DNA from: DASVEE01 sp036399695
GTDB taxonomy: Bacteria; Acidobacteriota; Thermoanaerobaculia; Gp7-AA8
Direction: 5' to 3'
DNA: 39,927 bases
NCBI GenBank assembly: GCA_036399695.1
Contig: DASWMP010000316.1
Location: forward strand, 1 to 39,927
The notes under the pieces were generated by a model that saw nothing but the letters and a program-made list of their open reading frames with translations, did not search any database and had not been told where the DNA came from. Both the position numbers and the translations under genes were made by a program. Numbering within the stretch: the stretch's first letter is position 1; each line of letters opens with the position of its first letter. Shown in pieces: positions 6,990-14,391 of this stretch.

Positions 6990-8126
6990 ATGAAAGCCAT
7001 CCTCATCGCACTGCTGGCGCTTGCGCCGCTCACCGCGTCTGCTGCCTCGATGTCCCGCGACTACCGTCAGTGGGGTGAAGGGCCGGAGCAGTGGATCATG
7101 ACCCGCGACGAGCAGCGGGCGTGGAAAGCGGTCGATACCGACGAGGAAGCCATCGCCTTCATCGACCTCTTCTGGGCGCGCCGCGACCCGACCCCCGGTA
7201 CGCCGGCCAACGAGTTCCGTAACGAGTTCGCCGGCCGCGTCGCGTACGCCGACAGGAACTTCTCCGAGCGCGGCCGCCGTGGCGCTCTCTCCGACCGTGG
7301 CCGGGTTTACGTCACCCTCGGGCCCGCCCGGCGCATGCAGGCGCAGATGAAGGCCAGCAGCGATCAGGCCGTCTCCGTCGGTGCCGCCGAACAGACGGGG
7401 GGCGGCGGCGACGCCACCGGCGGCCGCGAGCTCGGCGCGCGCGATGTCTGGGAGTGGGAGCATCTGGAGGCGCAGAAGTTCGGCCTCCCGGCCGTGACAG
7501 TCGTCTTCGTGGCCGATCCGATCACCCGCCGGGTCATCCGCGATACGCAGCGGGGGGACTTCCTGGCGGCCGAGCCGGCTGCCATCGCGCTCAACGTCAA
7601 AAACCCGGAGCTGACCTCGTTGCCGGACTGGGCCGCGCGTGGCGGGCTCCATCCGATGCACCTGGAGAAGAAGTTGACCGTCGGCGCTGTTCCGTCGGCG
7701 TCTGCTCCTTCGGCGATGCTGCCGAAAGGGGAGGCGGGCGCGAGCCGGCTGACGCTCGTCCGCGACGTCTTCGCCCTCGATTCGCAGAAGAAGGGCGATC
7801 TGTTCGAGGGGCTGACGCCGCTGTCGACGTTCACCAAGCAGGACGAGCTCGGCTGGGCCGCGCGGTACTGTTCGGACAGCGAAGTCTCACGCCTGAACGT
7901 CGGGCTGAAGATCAGCGGCGAGATCAATGGCGAGACGCACAACATCACGGCCGACCCGGACGACGTGACGCCGGACCGCCTGAAGGCAATGTCGAATTGT
8001 TATCTCGTCAGAGGGGCCATTCCCCTCAGCGAAATGGATGCGGGGACGTACGAGCTCGAAATAACGATTGCGGATCCCGCGACGAACCAGAGCTACAATC
8101 TGAAATCACAGTTCAAAGTCGAGTAA
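6990..8126 (+). CDS. Second GWxTD domain-containing secreted protein
   Basis: A 378-residue paralogue of the protein at 5240. Residues 1-19 are a signal peptide (MKAILIALLALAPLTASAA). The core reads WGEGPEQWIMTRDEQRAWKA (28-47), FWARRDPTP (61-69), NEFRNEFAGRVAYADRNF and DRGRVYVTLG, matching its neighbour block for block. The C-terminal part is shorter, lacks the Ala/Pro linker, and again ends in a beta-rich segment (YELEITIADPATNQSYNLKSQFKV) similar to the end of the first copy. It is 4 bp upstream of ribBA and probably co-transcribed with it. No clear Shine-Dalgarno site precedes the ATG. Confidence 0.92.
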   Translation: MKAILIALLALAPLTASAASMSRDYRQWGEGPEQWIMTRDEQRAWKAVDTDEEAIAFIDLFWARRDPTPGTPANEFRNEFAGRVAYADRNFSERGRRGALSDRGRVYVTLGPARRMQAQMKASSDQAVSVGAAEQTGGGGDATGGRELGARDVWEWEHLEAQKFGLPAVTVVFVADPITRRVIRDTQRGDFLAAEPAAIALNVKNPELTSLPDWAARGGLHPMHLEKKLTVGAVPSASAPSAMLPKGEAGASRLTLVRDVFALDSQKKGDLFEGLTPLSTFTKQDELGWAARYCSDSEVSRLNVGLKISGEINGETHNITADPDDVTPDRLKAMSNCYLVRGAIPLSEMDAGTYELEITIADPATNQSYNLKSQFKVE

Positions 8127-8130
8127 ATCT

Positions 8131-9333
8131 ATGCCCTTTGCGAATGTCCAGGAAGCAGCCGAGCTCTATCGCCGTGGCGAGCTGGTGATCATCGTCGACG
8201 ACGAGGATCGCGAGAACGAGGGAGACCTCTGTATCGCCGCCGAAAAAGTCACGCCCGAAGCGATCAACTTCATGGCCAAGTTCGGCCGCGGGCTGATCTG
8301 CCTGGCGATGACGGAAGAGCGCTGCGAGGAGCTCGAGCTGCCGCTGATGGTCGAGAACAACACGTCCCCTTACGGGACGGCGTTCACGGTCTCGATCGAG
8401 GCGAGGGGACGGGTGACGACCGGCATTTCGGCGTTCGACCGCGCCGAGACGGTGCGGGTGGCCATCGACCCGAAGACGCGTCCGCAGGACCTGTCGCGTC
8501 CGGGGCACGTCTTCCCGCTGCGCGCGCGGAAGGGTGGAGTGCTCAAGCGTGCCGGCCAGACGGAGGCTTCTGTCGACCTGGCGCAGCTCGCGGGGATGAA
8601 TCCGGCAGCCGTGATCTGCGAGATCATGAGCGAGGACGGCACCATGGCGCGTCTGCCCGAGCTCAAGGAGTTCGCGGTCAAGCACGGCCTGAAGATCATC
8701 TCGGTGGCCGACATCATCAAGTACCGCATGCAGACGGAGAAGCACGTGCACTGCATGGCTTCGCCGAAGCTGCCGACCGAGCACGGCGAGTTCCGCGTCT
8801 ACGGCTACTCGAGCGACATCACCGGGGAGGAGCACATCGCCCTGGTGAAAGGGGAGATCCACGAGGACGATGAAGTGCTCGTGCGCGTCCACTCCTCCTG
8901 CCTCACGGGTGACGTCTTCCAGTCGAGCCGCTGCGACTGCGGCGATCAGCTCAGCCGCGCCTTCGCCACGATCGAGAAGGAAGGCAAAGGCGTGATCCTC
9001 TATCTCCTGCAGGAAGGACGCGGCATCGGCCTGTTCAACAAGCTGAAAGCGTACGAGTTGCAGGACGAGGGACACGACACCATCGAGGCGAACGCGCAGC
9101 TCGGCTTCGCCGCCGACATCCGAGACTACGGCACCGGCTCCCAGATCCTGCGCGACCTCGGTGTCCGCAAGATCCGGCTGATGACCAACAACCCCGCCAA
9201 GTACGTGGCCATCGAAGGCTTCGGCCTGCAGATCGTCGAACGGGTCCCGCTGGAGATTGCCCCGTCGAACACGACACGCAAGTACCTCGAGGCGAAGAAG
9301 AAGAAGCTGGGGCACATTCTCGAGCTGGTGTAG
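8131..9333 (+). CDS. ribBA: Bifunctional 3,4-dihydroxy-2-butanone 4-phosphate synthase / GTP cyclohydrolase II
   Basis: A 400-residue fused enzyme that catalyses two entry steps of riboflavin synthesis. The N-terminal RibB half (1-200) has the acidic loop VDDEDRENEGD (22-32) that binds the metal and ribulose 5-phosphate. The C-terminal RibA half has HSSCLTGDVFQSSRCDCGDQ, whose three cysteines bind zinc, then LLQEGRGIGLFNKLKAYELQ, the GTP-binding region. All key residues look intact and the length is standard. It begins 4 bp after the second GWxTD gene. No FMN riboswitch precedes it, and no other riboflavin gene is in the window. Confidence 0.97.
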   Translation: MPFANVQEAAELYRRGELVIIVDDEDRENEGDLCIAAEKVTPEAINFMAKFGRGLICLAMTEERCEELELPLMVENNTSPYGTAFTVSIEARGRVTTGISAFDRAETVRVAIDPKTRPQDLSRPGHVFPLRARKGGVLKRAGQTEASVDLAQLAGMNPAAVICEIMSEDGTMARLPELKEFAVKHGLKIISVADIIKYRMQTEKHVHCMASPKLPTEHGEFRVYGYSSDITGEEHIALVKGEIHEDDEVLVRVHSSCLTGDVFQSSRCDCGDQLSRAFATIEKEGKGVILYLLQEGRGIGLFNKLKAYELQDEGHDTIEANAQLGFAADIRDYGTGSQILRDLGVRKIRLMTNNPAKYVAIEGFGLQIVERVPLEIAPSNTTRKYLEAKKKKLGHILELV

Positions 9334-9402
9334 CACCAGCCGCCCGCCCACCGGTTGTTGGTTTGGTTGTCGGTTGCTGGTGCTTCGCCCGGCGCTACCG
9401 AA

Positions 9403-9509
9403 TGGAGGACGGACAATCTTGTCCGTCAGGCGAGGCGGTAGCGATTGCCGCGCGGAGATGAAGGCGACGCGCCATTTCACGCGTGACGGACAGGATTGTC
9501 CGTCCTCCA
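9403..9509. repeat. REPIN-like pair of 20-bp palindromes
   Basis: Two related palindromes, gacggacaatcttgtccgtc (9408-9427) and gacggacaggattgtccgtc (9485-9504), are flanked by ggagga on the left and tcctcc on the right, so the whole is an inverted pair with terminal repeats of about 25 bp. It shares the pattern gacRgaca-N4-tgtcYgtc with the REP copies at 3031, 31023 and 39860. Heptamer-like gttg words flank it on the left (9351-9382) and inverted ones on the right (9528-9547). Confidence 0.85.
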
Positions 9510-9615
9510 CTTGCGCACCTGCCCCGGAAAACTGACAACGGACAACCCGCGTCCGCCGAGCGGGCGCCAGTTTTCCATTGTTCCTTCGACACTTCGCGTT
9601 TAGGATGCGCCGCGC

Positions 9616-10317
9616 ATGCCGCACATCGGACCCATACTCGAAGGCCGCGGAGATTCCGACTACGAACGTTACGTGCGTGTGCCGGAACTGCTCGAGTTGC
9701 AGAAGCCGGTCGAGCTGCTGGCCAACCCGGAAGAGCGGCTTTTCCAAACGACACATCAGACCGCGGAGCTCTGGCTCCACCACATCGACTACGAGATGGT
9801 GCGTGCCGAGGAGTACCTCGATCGGGACGAGATCGAGCATGCGACGGACCTCATCGAGCGCTGCCGCCGGATCCTCGACCTGCTGCGGACGCAGATCATC
9901 ATTCTCGAGACCATGGCTCCGGCCGACTACCACGTGCTGCGCACGAGCTCACTGGGGCGGGGGAGCGGGCAGGAGTCGCCGGGATTCCATATTCTGCTGG
10001 GACTCGGCAAGCGGCTGTGGCCGCGCTTCGTAGCCGTGCTGGAGCGGCGCTCGCTGACGATCATGGACGTCGAGCGGCGTCCGCGCGAGCACTACCCGGT
10101 CTTTCGCCTCCTCCAGGCGTTCATGGACTACGATGAGTCATTCATGAACTGGCGGTTCACCCACATGAGACTGGCGTTCCGTATCATCGGGGACCGGGTG
10201 ATGTCGCTGAAGGGAGTGCCGGCGGCGCAACTCGAGGCCGGTACCAGGGAACCACTGTTCCCGGAGCTCTGGGCGGCGATCAGCGAGCTCACCTCGGAGT
10301 ACAAGCCCACATATTGA
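9616..10317 (+). CDS. Tryptophan 2,3-dioxygenase family haem protein
   Basis: A 233-residue, mostly helical protein of the TDO superfamily, whose founding member opens the indole ring of tryptophan to N-formylkynurenine. Family landmarks seen: THQTAELW (46-53) with the distal-pocket His47, LRTQIIILETMAPADY (90-105), Arg109 followed by a SGQES turn (117-121) as in the substrate site, and NWRFTHMR (178-185) with His183 in the place of the proximal haem ligand. It is shorter than typical TDO (about 260-290), and the conserved GTGGSSG loop after the proximal histidine is missing (MSLKGVPAAQLEAG instead). Substrate may therefore differ. No kynurenine-pathway partner is nearby. Confidence 0.82.
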   Translation: MPHIGPILEGRGDSDYERYVRVPELLELQKPVELLANPEERLFQTTHQTAELWLHHIDYEMVRAEEYLDRDEIEHATDLIERCRRILDLLRTQIIILETMAPADYHVLRTSSLGRGSGQESPGFHILLGLGKRLWPRFVAVLERRSLTIMDVERRPREHYPVFRLLQAFMDYDESFMNWRFTHMRLAFRIIGDRVMSLKGVPAAQLEAGTREPLFPELWAAISELTSEYKPTY

Positions 10318-10399
10318 GTCGTTTCGGATACAGAAAAACCTGCGTCGAAATCTGGTTAGTTTTCGATGCGTTGCGATGTCCAACCTGCGCGAAGAGAGC

Positions 10400-10421
10400 C
10401 CTGAAAACCGAGCTTTTCAGG
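10400..10421. other. Hairpin upstream of the TonB operon promoter
   Basis: An 8-bp perfect stem cctgaaaa / ttttcagg with a 6-base loop lies 83 bp beyond the dioxygenase stop and 50 bp before the promoter at 10471. A short T-run (10430-10434) follows at a distance. It may be the 3' end of the preceding transcript or an operator; the sequence does not decide. Confidence 0.45.
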
Positions 10422-10470
10422 AGGCGCATTTTTCAGCTAAAACTTTCGGTTTCAAGTATTACGAATTGAG

Positions 10471-10499
10471 TTGACGGTGTACAAGTCGATGGGTATATT
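10471..10499 (+). promoter_or_regulatory. Sigma-70-type promoter of the TPR-TonB-ExbBD operon
   Basis: The -35 box TTGACG (10471-10476) and the -10 box TATATT (10494-10499) are separated by exactly 17 bp. This is the best match to a housekeeping promoter that I found in the window. Transcription would start near 10506, leaving a leader of about 90 bases before the ATG at 10596. Confidence 0.8.
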
Positions 10500-10595
10500 C
10501 GCTGACCATTGCCTGACGCGGGCCGGGAAGCAGCCTGACACAGCGCCCTCGCACCATCTAAGTCTGCGATCACTCATCAGGGAGTTCGTTACCGC

Positions 10596-11432
10596 ATGAA
10601 AAAGAAGTTGTGCCTTCTCGCGGCACTTTCTCTTTCCCTATTTTCGCTCGCAAGCTGCCAGCAGATTCAGGCGCGAACGGAGATCAAGACCGCGAATGAG
10701 GCGTACGCGAAAGAAGAATACGCGACGGCGCTCAAACATTACGTCGAGGCGCGCAAGCATGCCGGGGAGCAGTTCCCGGACCTCGATCGCATGATCGGTT
10801 ACTCCCACATCGGCATGTTCGTGCCGGAAGACAAGTCGCCGCAGAACACCGCGAATGCCGACGCCGCGATCGGGGAGCTTCGCAAATATCTGAAGAAGCG
10901 GCCGGAAGACAACATCGCCCGCGACGCCCTCATCAACCTCTACCTCAACGCCGAGCGCACCACCGAGGCCATCAACTACTTCCGCGATTGGCTCCAGACG
11001 CACCCGAACGATCTCGAAGCAGTGAAGTCGATCGCGACGCTGTACGCGAAGCAGGGCAACTTCAACGAGTCCCTCAACTGGTACGAGAAGATCACCCTCC
11101 TCGACGCCCGCAACCCCGAATCCTTCTACATCTACGGCGTCGTCTGTTACGAGAAGGTCGCGAAGAACCCGCCGGCCGACATGGCCGAGCGCATGGCTCT
11201 GATCGAGAAGGGGAAGAGCGCTCTTCAGAAGTCCATCACCATCAAGCCGGATTACTTCGAATCGATGGCCTACCTGAACCTGTTGTTCCGTCAGCAGGCG
11301 CTCCTCGAGACCGACCCGGTCAAGCAGCAGGCGCTGATCGCGCAGGCTGACGCGGTGCGCGGGCAGGCGATGGAGATCATCCGCAGGAAGAAAGCGGCGG
11401 CCGCCCCGGCTGGCGCACCGAAGCAGAGCTAA
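10596..11432 (+). CDS. TPR-repeat lipoprotein, first gene of a TonB operon
   Basis: A 278-residue lipoprotein. The signal peptide ends in the lipobox LASC with Cys21 as the lipidated residue. From about residue 35 it is built of helical hairpins with TPR spacing (AYAKEEYATALKHYVEARK; RKYLKKRPEDNIARDALINLYLNAERTTEAINYF; ATLYAKQGNFNESLNWYEKI), giving four to five repeats. A gggag site lies about 15 bases upstream of the ATG. It is followed 22 bp later by tonB, then exbB and two exbD genes, all on the same strand behind a single clear promoter. It is likely a periplasm-facing scaffold for the TonB complex; that role is inferred from position. Confidence 0.9.
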   Translation: MKKKLCLLAALSLSLFSLASCQQIQARTEIKTANEAYAKEEYATALKHYVEARKHAGEQFPDLDRMIGYSHIGMFVPEDKSPQNTANADAAIGELRKYLKKRPEDNIARDALINLYLNAERTTEAINYFRDWLQTHPNDLEAVKSIATLYAKQGNFNESLNWYEKITLLDARNPESFYIYGVVCYEKVAKNPPADMAERMALIEKGKSALQKSITIKPDYFESMAYLNLLFRQQALLETDPVKQQALIAQADAVRGQAMEIIRRKKAAAAPAGAPKQS

Positions 11433-11454
11433 CAGAGCGACGAGACAACAAGCC

Positions 11455-12216
11455 ATGTTCGAATCCACAGTCGTCGAGTCCAAAAAACAGAAAGTCGGGA
11501 TTCAGAAGTACCTGACGCTTCCGGTGTCGCTGGGACTGCACGTGGTCGTGATCGCGGGCATCATCTTCGGCGCGGTCTGGAACGTCGAGTTCCCGACGAA
11601 CTCACCGGCCCAGGTGGCGCAGTATTCGGTCGCCGCCGCTCCGCCGCCACCTCCTCCCCCTCCGCCGCCGCCGAAAGCGGCGTCGACGCAGACGCAGACG
11701 CAGACCGTGCGTCCGGTGGAAGTGCCGAAGGACATCGCCAACCTCGCTCCCACGGAGGTCCCGGATGAAGTGAAGCCGGTCGAATCAACCGGCGGCGGCT
11801 CCCCCGATGCCGGTGTCGAAGGCGGCGTCGAGGGTGGTGTCGCAGGTGGTGTGGTCGGCGGCGTCGTCGGCGGCGTCATCGGTGGCGTCATCACCGATAC
11901 CATGCCTCCTCCCCCGAAGGAGCAGGCGCCGCTGCGAGTCGGCGGCGACGTCAAGGCGCCGGTCGTCATCTCGCGCGTCGAGCCTCACTATCCGGAAGTG
12001 GCTCGCAAGGCCCGCATCTCCGGCATCGTGATCGTCGAGTGCGTCATCGACAAGAACGGCGTCGTCCGCGACGTCAAAGTCCTCAAGCCGCTTCCCTTCG
12101 GCCTCGATCAGGCCGCCGTCGACGCGGTCCAGAAGTGGAGATTCAAGCCGGGTACGCTCAACGGCCAGCCCGTCGACGTCATCTTCAACCTCACCGTCAA
12201 TTTCAAACTGAACTAA
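11455..12216 (+). CDS. TonB-family energy transducer
   Basis: A 253-residue periplasm-spanning protein. Residues 1-20 are cytoplasmic, about 21-42 form one membrane helix (SLGLHVVVIAGIIFGAV), then an eleven-proline run (63-73), a Q/T and acidic linker, and a GGV-x repeat tract (about 119-146). The C-terminal TonB domain (about 165-253) has RVEPHYPEVARKARISGIV, VDAVQKWRFKPG and a final beta strand. It transmits proton-motive force from ExbB/ExbD to outer-membrane receptors. No TonB-dependent receptor is encoded in the window, so the cargo is unknown. The glycine/valine tract is unlike usual Pro/Lys linkers. Confidence 0.94.
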   Translation: MFESTVVESKKQKVGIQKYLTLPVSLGLHVVVIAGIIFGAVWNVEFPTNSPAQVAQYSVAAAPPPPPPPPPPPKAASTQTQTQTVRPVEVPKDIANLAPTEVPDEVKPVESTGGGSPDAGVEGGVEGGVAGGVVGGVVGGVIGGVITDTMPPPPKEQAPLRVGGDVKAPVVISRVEPHYPEVARKARISGIVIVECVIDKNGVVRDVKVLKPLPFGLDQAAVDAVQKWRFKPGTLNGQPVDVIFNLTVNFKLN

Positions 12217-12232
12217 AACATTCGGTCTCGGT

Positions 12233-12252
12233 CCCCGGGCTCGCGCCCGGGG
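12233..12252. other. Intercistronic hairpin between tonB and exbB
   Basis: An 8-bp stem ccccgggc / gcccgggg with a tcgc loop stands between the tonB stop (12216) and the exbB ribosome site. There is no T-tract, so it is more likely an mRNA stability or attenuation element than a terminator. Confidence 0.6.
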
Positions 12253-12283
12253 CGTCCGCGGCTGTCAGAGGAGGGATTTTCCA

Positions 12284-12976
12284 ATGGATATGTCTTGGGG
12301 CCATCTGTGGCAGGAGATGGGATTCGTCGGTAAAAGCGTCGTCATCGTCATGTTCGTGATGTCGGTGTACTCGCTGTGGGTCATGGTCGAGCGCTTCATC
12401 GTCTTCAGCAAGGCGAAGAACCAGTCGCTCAAGCTTCTCGGTGCGCTTTCGAACCTGCTCACCAAGAGCGACTACGGTCAGGCCATCGAAGTCACGAAGA
12501 AGTACAAGCAGAGCCACCTGGCGAAAGTCATCGCCGCCGGCCTGCTCGAGTTCGAGGCCTCGCGCCGCGACAAGCGCAACACCGATCCGGAGCTCGCCGT
12601 CGAAGCCGCCCGTCAGGGTATGGACCGCACGGCGATGATCACGGTCGCCGAGCTGAAGGAGAACCTGGGCGTTCTCGCGACCATCGGTGCCACGGCGCCG
12701 TTCGTCGGTCTGTTCGGCACGGTCATGGGCATCATCCGCGCGTTCGAAGGCATGGCCAAGTCGGGCGGCGGTATCGCCTCGGTTTCGGCCGGTATCGCCG
12801 AAGCTCTTCTGACGACCGCCGGCGGCCTCCTCGTCGCCATCCCGGCCGTCTGGGCCTACAACTACTTCCAGAACCGTATCGATCGCTTCACGGTGGAGAT
12901 GTCGAACTCGGGCTCCGAGATGTCGATCTACTTCATGAAGGAAGCCGGGGTCGGCAATGAAAAAGCCGTCGGCTAA
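12284..12976 (+). CDS. MotA/TolQ/ExbB proton-channel family protein
   Basis: A 230-residue inner-membrane protein with three hydrophobic segments: about 15-38, 130-155 and 170-195. The conserved C-terminal pair is visible: LGVLATIGATAPFVGLFGTV with its polar Thr residues, and IAEALLTTAGGLLVAIPAVWAYNYF, which together line the ion channel. A strong gaggaggg site precedes the ATG. The 3' end overlaps the first exbD gene by 20 bp, so their translation is coupled. With the two ExbD-type proteins it forms the motor that energises TonB. Confidence 0.95.
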   Translation: MDMSWGHLWQEMGFVGKSVVIVMFVMSVYSLWVMVERFIVFSKAKNQSLKLLGALSNLLTKSDYGQAIEVTKKYKQSHLAKVIAAGLLEFEASRRDKRNTDPELAVEAARQGMDRTAMITVAELKENLGVLATIGATAPFVGLFGTVMGIIRAFEGMAKSGGGIASVSAGIAEALLTTAGGLLVAIPAVWAYNYFQNRIDRFTVEMSNSGSEMSIYFMKEAGVGNEKAVG

Positions 12977-13412
12977 TTCCCTCGGGAAGCTCAGCTCGGG
13001 GAGCCTGACGTCCGACATCAACGTCACGCCGCTCGTCGACGTCTGCCTCGTGCTCCTGATCATCTTCATGGTCGTTACGCCCATGCTGCAGAAGGGTGTG
13101 CCGGTGAACCTGCCGGTGACCGAGGATCCGGAAAAGACGCCCGATACCGAGAAGCAGCTTCAGATCTCCGTCAAGGCTGACGGCAGTGTGTATCTCGGGC
13201 CTCTGGCCGTGCGGAAAGAACAGGTGCAGTCAGAGCTCGAAGCCATCCACCAGCGCACTCCCGACCGGGAAGTCGCGGTGAAAGGCGACAAGCTCGTGAA
13301 GTATGGCGACGTGATGGACGTGCTCAAGGCCTGCCGCGAGGTCGGCTTCAACGACGTCGGCCTCATCGCCGACCCGAAGAAGACCGTCGGCCAGGCAGCG
13401 CCCTCGACGTAG
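12957..13412 (+). CDS. ExbD/TolR-type biopolymer transporter, copy 1
   Basis: A 151-residue bitopic membrane protein. It begins with a short cytoplasmic segment containing SDINVTPLVDVCLVLLIIFM, where the Asp in PLVDV is the proton-carrying residue of the ExbD membrane helix. The periplasmic domain then has the usual VKADGSVYLG and KGDKLVKYGDVMDVLKACREVGF blocks. It overlaps exbB by 20 bp and is followed 31 bp later by a second, clearly distinct copy; two ExbD subunits per operon are common in this type of cluster and may form a hetero-oligomer. Confidence 0.95.
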   Translation: MKKPSANSLGKLSSGSLTSDINVTPLVDVCLVLLIIFMVVTPMLQKGVPVNLPVTEDPEKTPDTEKQLQISVKADGSVYLGPLAVRKEQVQSELEAIHQRTPDREVAVKGDKLVKYGDVMDVLKACREVGFNDVGLIADPKKTVGQAAPST

Positions 13413-13443
13413 CCACGTTCGAATACCCGGAAGGAACTGACAG

Positions 13444-13857
13444 ATGCAGGTAGGTGGCAGCGGTTCAATGCGGTCCGACATCAACGTCACACCTCTGGTG
13501 GACGTTGTGCTCGTGCTCCTGATCATCTTCATGGTCATCACGCCCGTCGTGCAGATGGGGTACCTCGTGAAGGTGCCGCCCAAAGCGCCGGCCAACCTTC
13601 CGCCGTCCGCGGTGCAGGACCAGATCGTTCTGCGCCTCATGCCGGAAGGCCGCGTGCTGATCAACAAGGACGAGATGACGCTGCAGGAGTTCCCGAACCG
13701 GATTCGGGACATCCTCCGCGGCAACACGTCGAAAATGGTCTTCTTCTCCGGCTCCCGCGACGTCGATTACGACACGACGATGCGCTTCCTCGACATGGCC
13801 CGCTCCAGCGGTGCCAAGAACATCGGCATCATCGTCGAGGACGTCAGCTCGCAATAG
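13444..13857 (+). CDS. ExbD/TolR-type biopolymer transporter, copy 2
   Basis: A 137-residue paralogue of the preceding gene. It has SDINVTPLVDVVLVLLIIFM with the conserved Asp, then a periplasmic domain with RLMPEGRVLINKDEM and VFFSGSRDVDYDTTMRFLDMARSSGAKNIGI. The ribosome site is aagga about nine bases upstream of the ATG. It is the last gene of the operon; a UUCG-loop terminator follows 24 bp after its stop and overlaps the convergent doxX gene. Confidence 0.95.
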   Translation: MQVGGSGSMRSDINVTPLVDVVLVLLIIFMVITPVVQMGYLVKVPPKAPANLPPSAVQDQIVLRLMPEGRVLINKDEMTLQEFPNRIRDILRGNTSKMVFFSGSRDVDYDTTMRFLDMARSSGAKNIGIIVEDVSSQ

Positions 13858-13869
13858 CCGGTCAACGTT

Positions 13870-14361
13870 TCAGACTCGTACAGCGGCGGCTTCGGCCGCC
13901 GCTTTCTTTTGTGTCGATCGTTTCTCCCAGGCCTTCGCCAGCAGCGCGTCCAGCGAGAGCCTCCCGCCGCCCGTCAGCACGAGCGCGAAGGTCATGGCGA
14001 AGAGGGCCAGCGGCAGCTCGATGGCCTGCATGGCCGCGAAAAACTTGCTCGCGCCGGCCTCCACACCGTACAAAGCATCCCGCAACTGGATGATGAACGT
14101 CGCGACGAACGTCGTGCAGGCGAGGAGGAACGCATCGATACGCGTGAACAGCCCGGCGATGAGGAAAAGCGCTCCGAAAACCTCGGCGTAGGCGGCGAGG
14201 TAGCCGAGGAAGGCGGGGATGGCGTAGTTCTCGGCGACGCTGGAGGCGAAAGCGGCGGGGCCTCCGTTGCCGAAGACTTTTCCCCAGCCGTGGGGGAGGA
14301 AGATCAGTCCCGCCGCGACCCGCAGCAGGAGCAGAGCGACGTCGGGGCTCCACTTCTTCAT
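13870..14361 (-). CDS. DoxX family membrane protein
   Basis: A 163-residue membrane protein with four predicted helices. The ATG at 14361 has an aggag site six bases upstream and gives MKKWSPDVALLLLRVAAGLI followed by FLPHGWGKVFG, the DoxX N-terminal motif; the longer open frame upstream lies in the divergent gene and is not used. Later segments include YLAAYAEVFGALFLIAGLFTRIDAFLLA and the final helix FAMTFALVLTGGGRLSLDALL. DoxX-type proteins are associated with redox and thiol-stress functions, but the activity of this subgroup is not established. Its C-terminal KKAAAEAAA tail is read from the neighbouring terminator. Confidence 0.9.
   Translation of the reverse strand: MKKWSPDVALLLLRVAAGLIFLPHGWGKVFGNGGPAAFASSVAENYAIPAFLGYLAAYAEVFGALFLIAGLFTRIDAFLLACTTFVATFIIQLRDALYGVEAGASKFFAAMQAIELPLALFAMTFALVLTGGGRLSLDALLAKAWEKRSTQKKAAAEAAAVRV
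13882..13910 (+). terminator. Terminator of the TonB-ExbBD operon, inside the doxX 3' end
   Basis: A 9-bp perfect stem agcggcggc / gccgccgct with a ttcg tetraloop (the very stable C-UUCG-G closing pair) followed by ttctttt. It overlaps the last codons of the convergent doxX gene, whose stop is at 13870-13872, so the same bases encode its alanine-rich tail. Confidence 0.93.
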
Positions 14362-14391
14362 CAGCGCTCCTCGCGGACGCTCGGAGAACGG

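Noticed and set aside
8090..8131. FMN riboswitch for ribBA
   Set aside because: The gene starts 4 bp after the second GWxTD gene, and no RFN element is seen upstream.
13909..14391. N-terminal extension of the CPBP protease
   Set aside because: It is antisense to doxX. The GTG at 14392 has a correctly spaced ribosome site and gives the family length.
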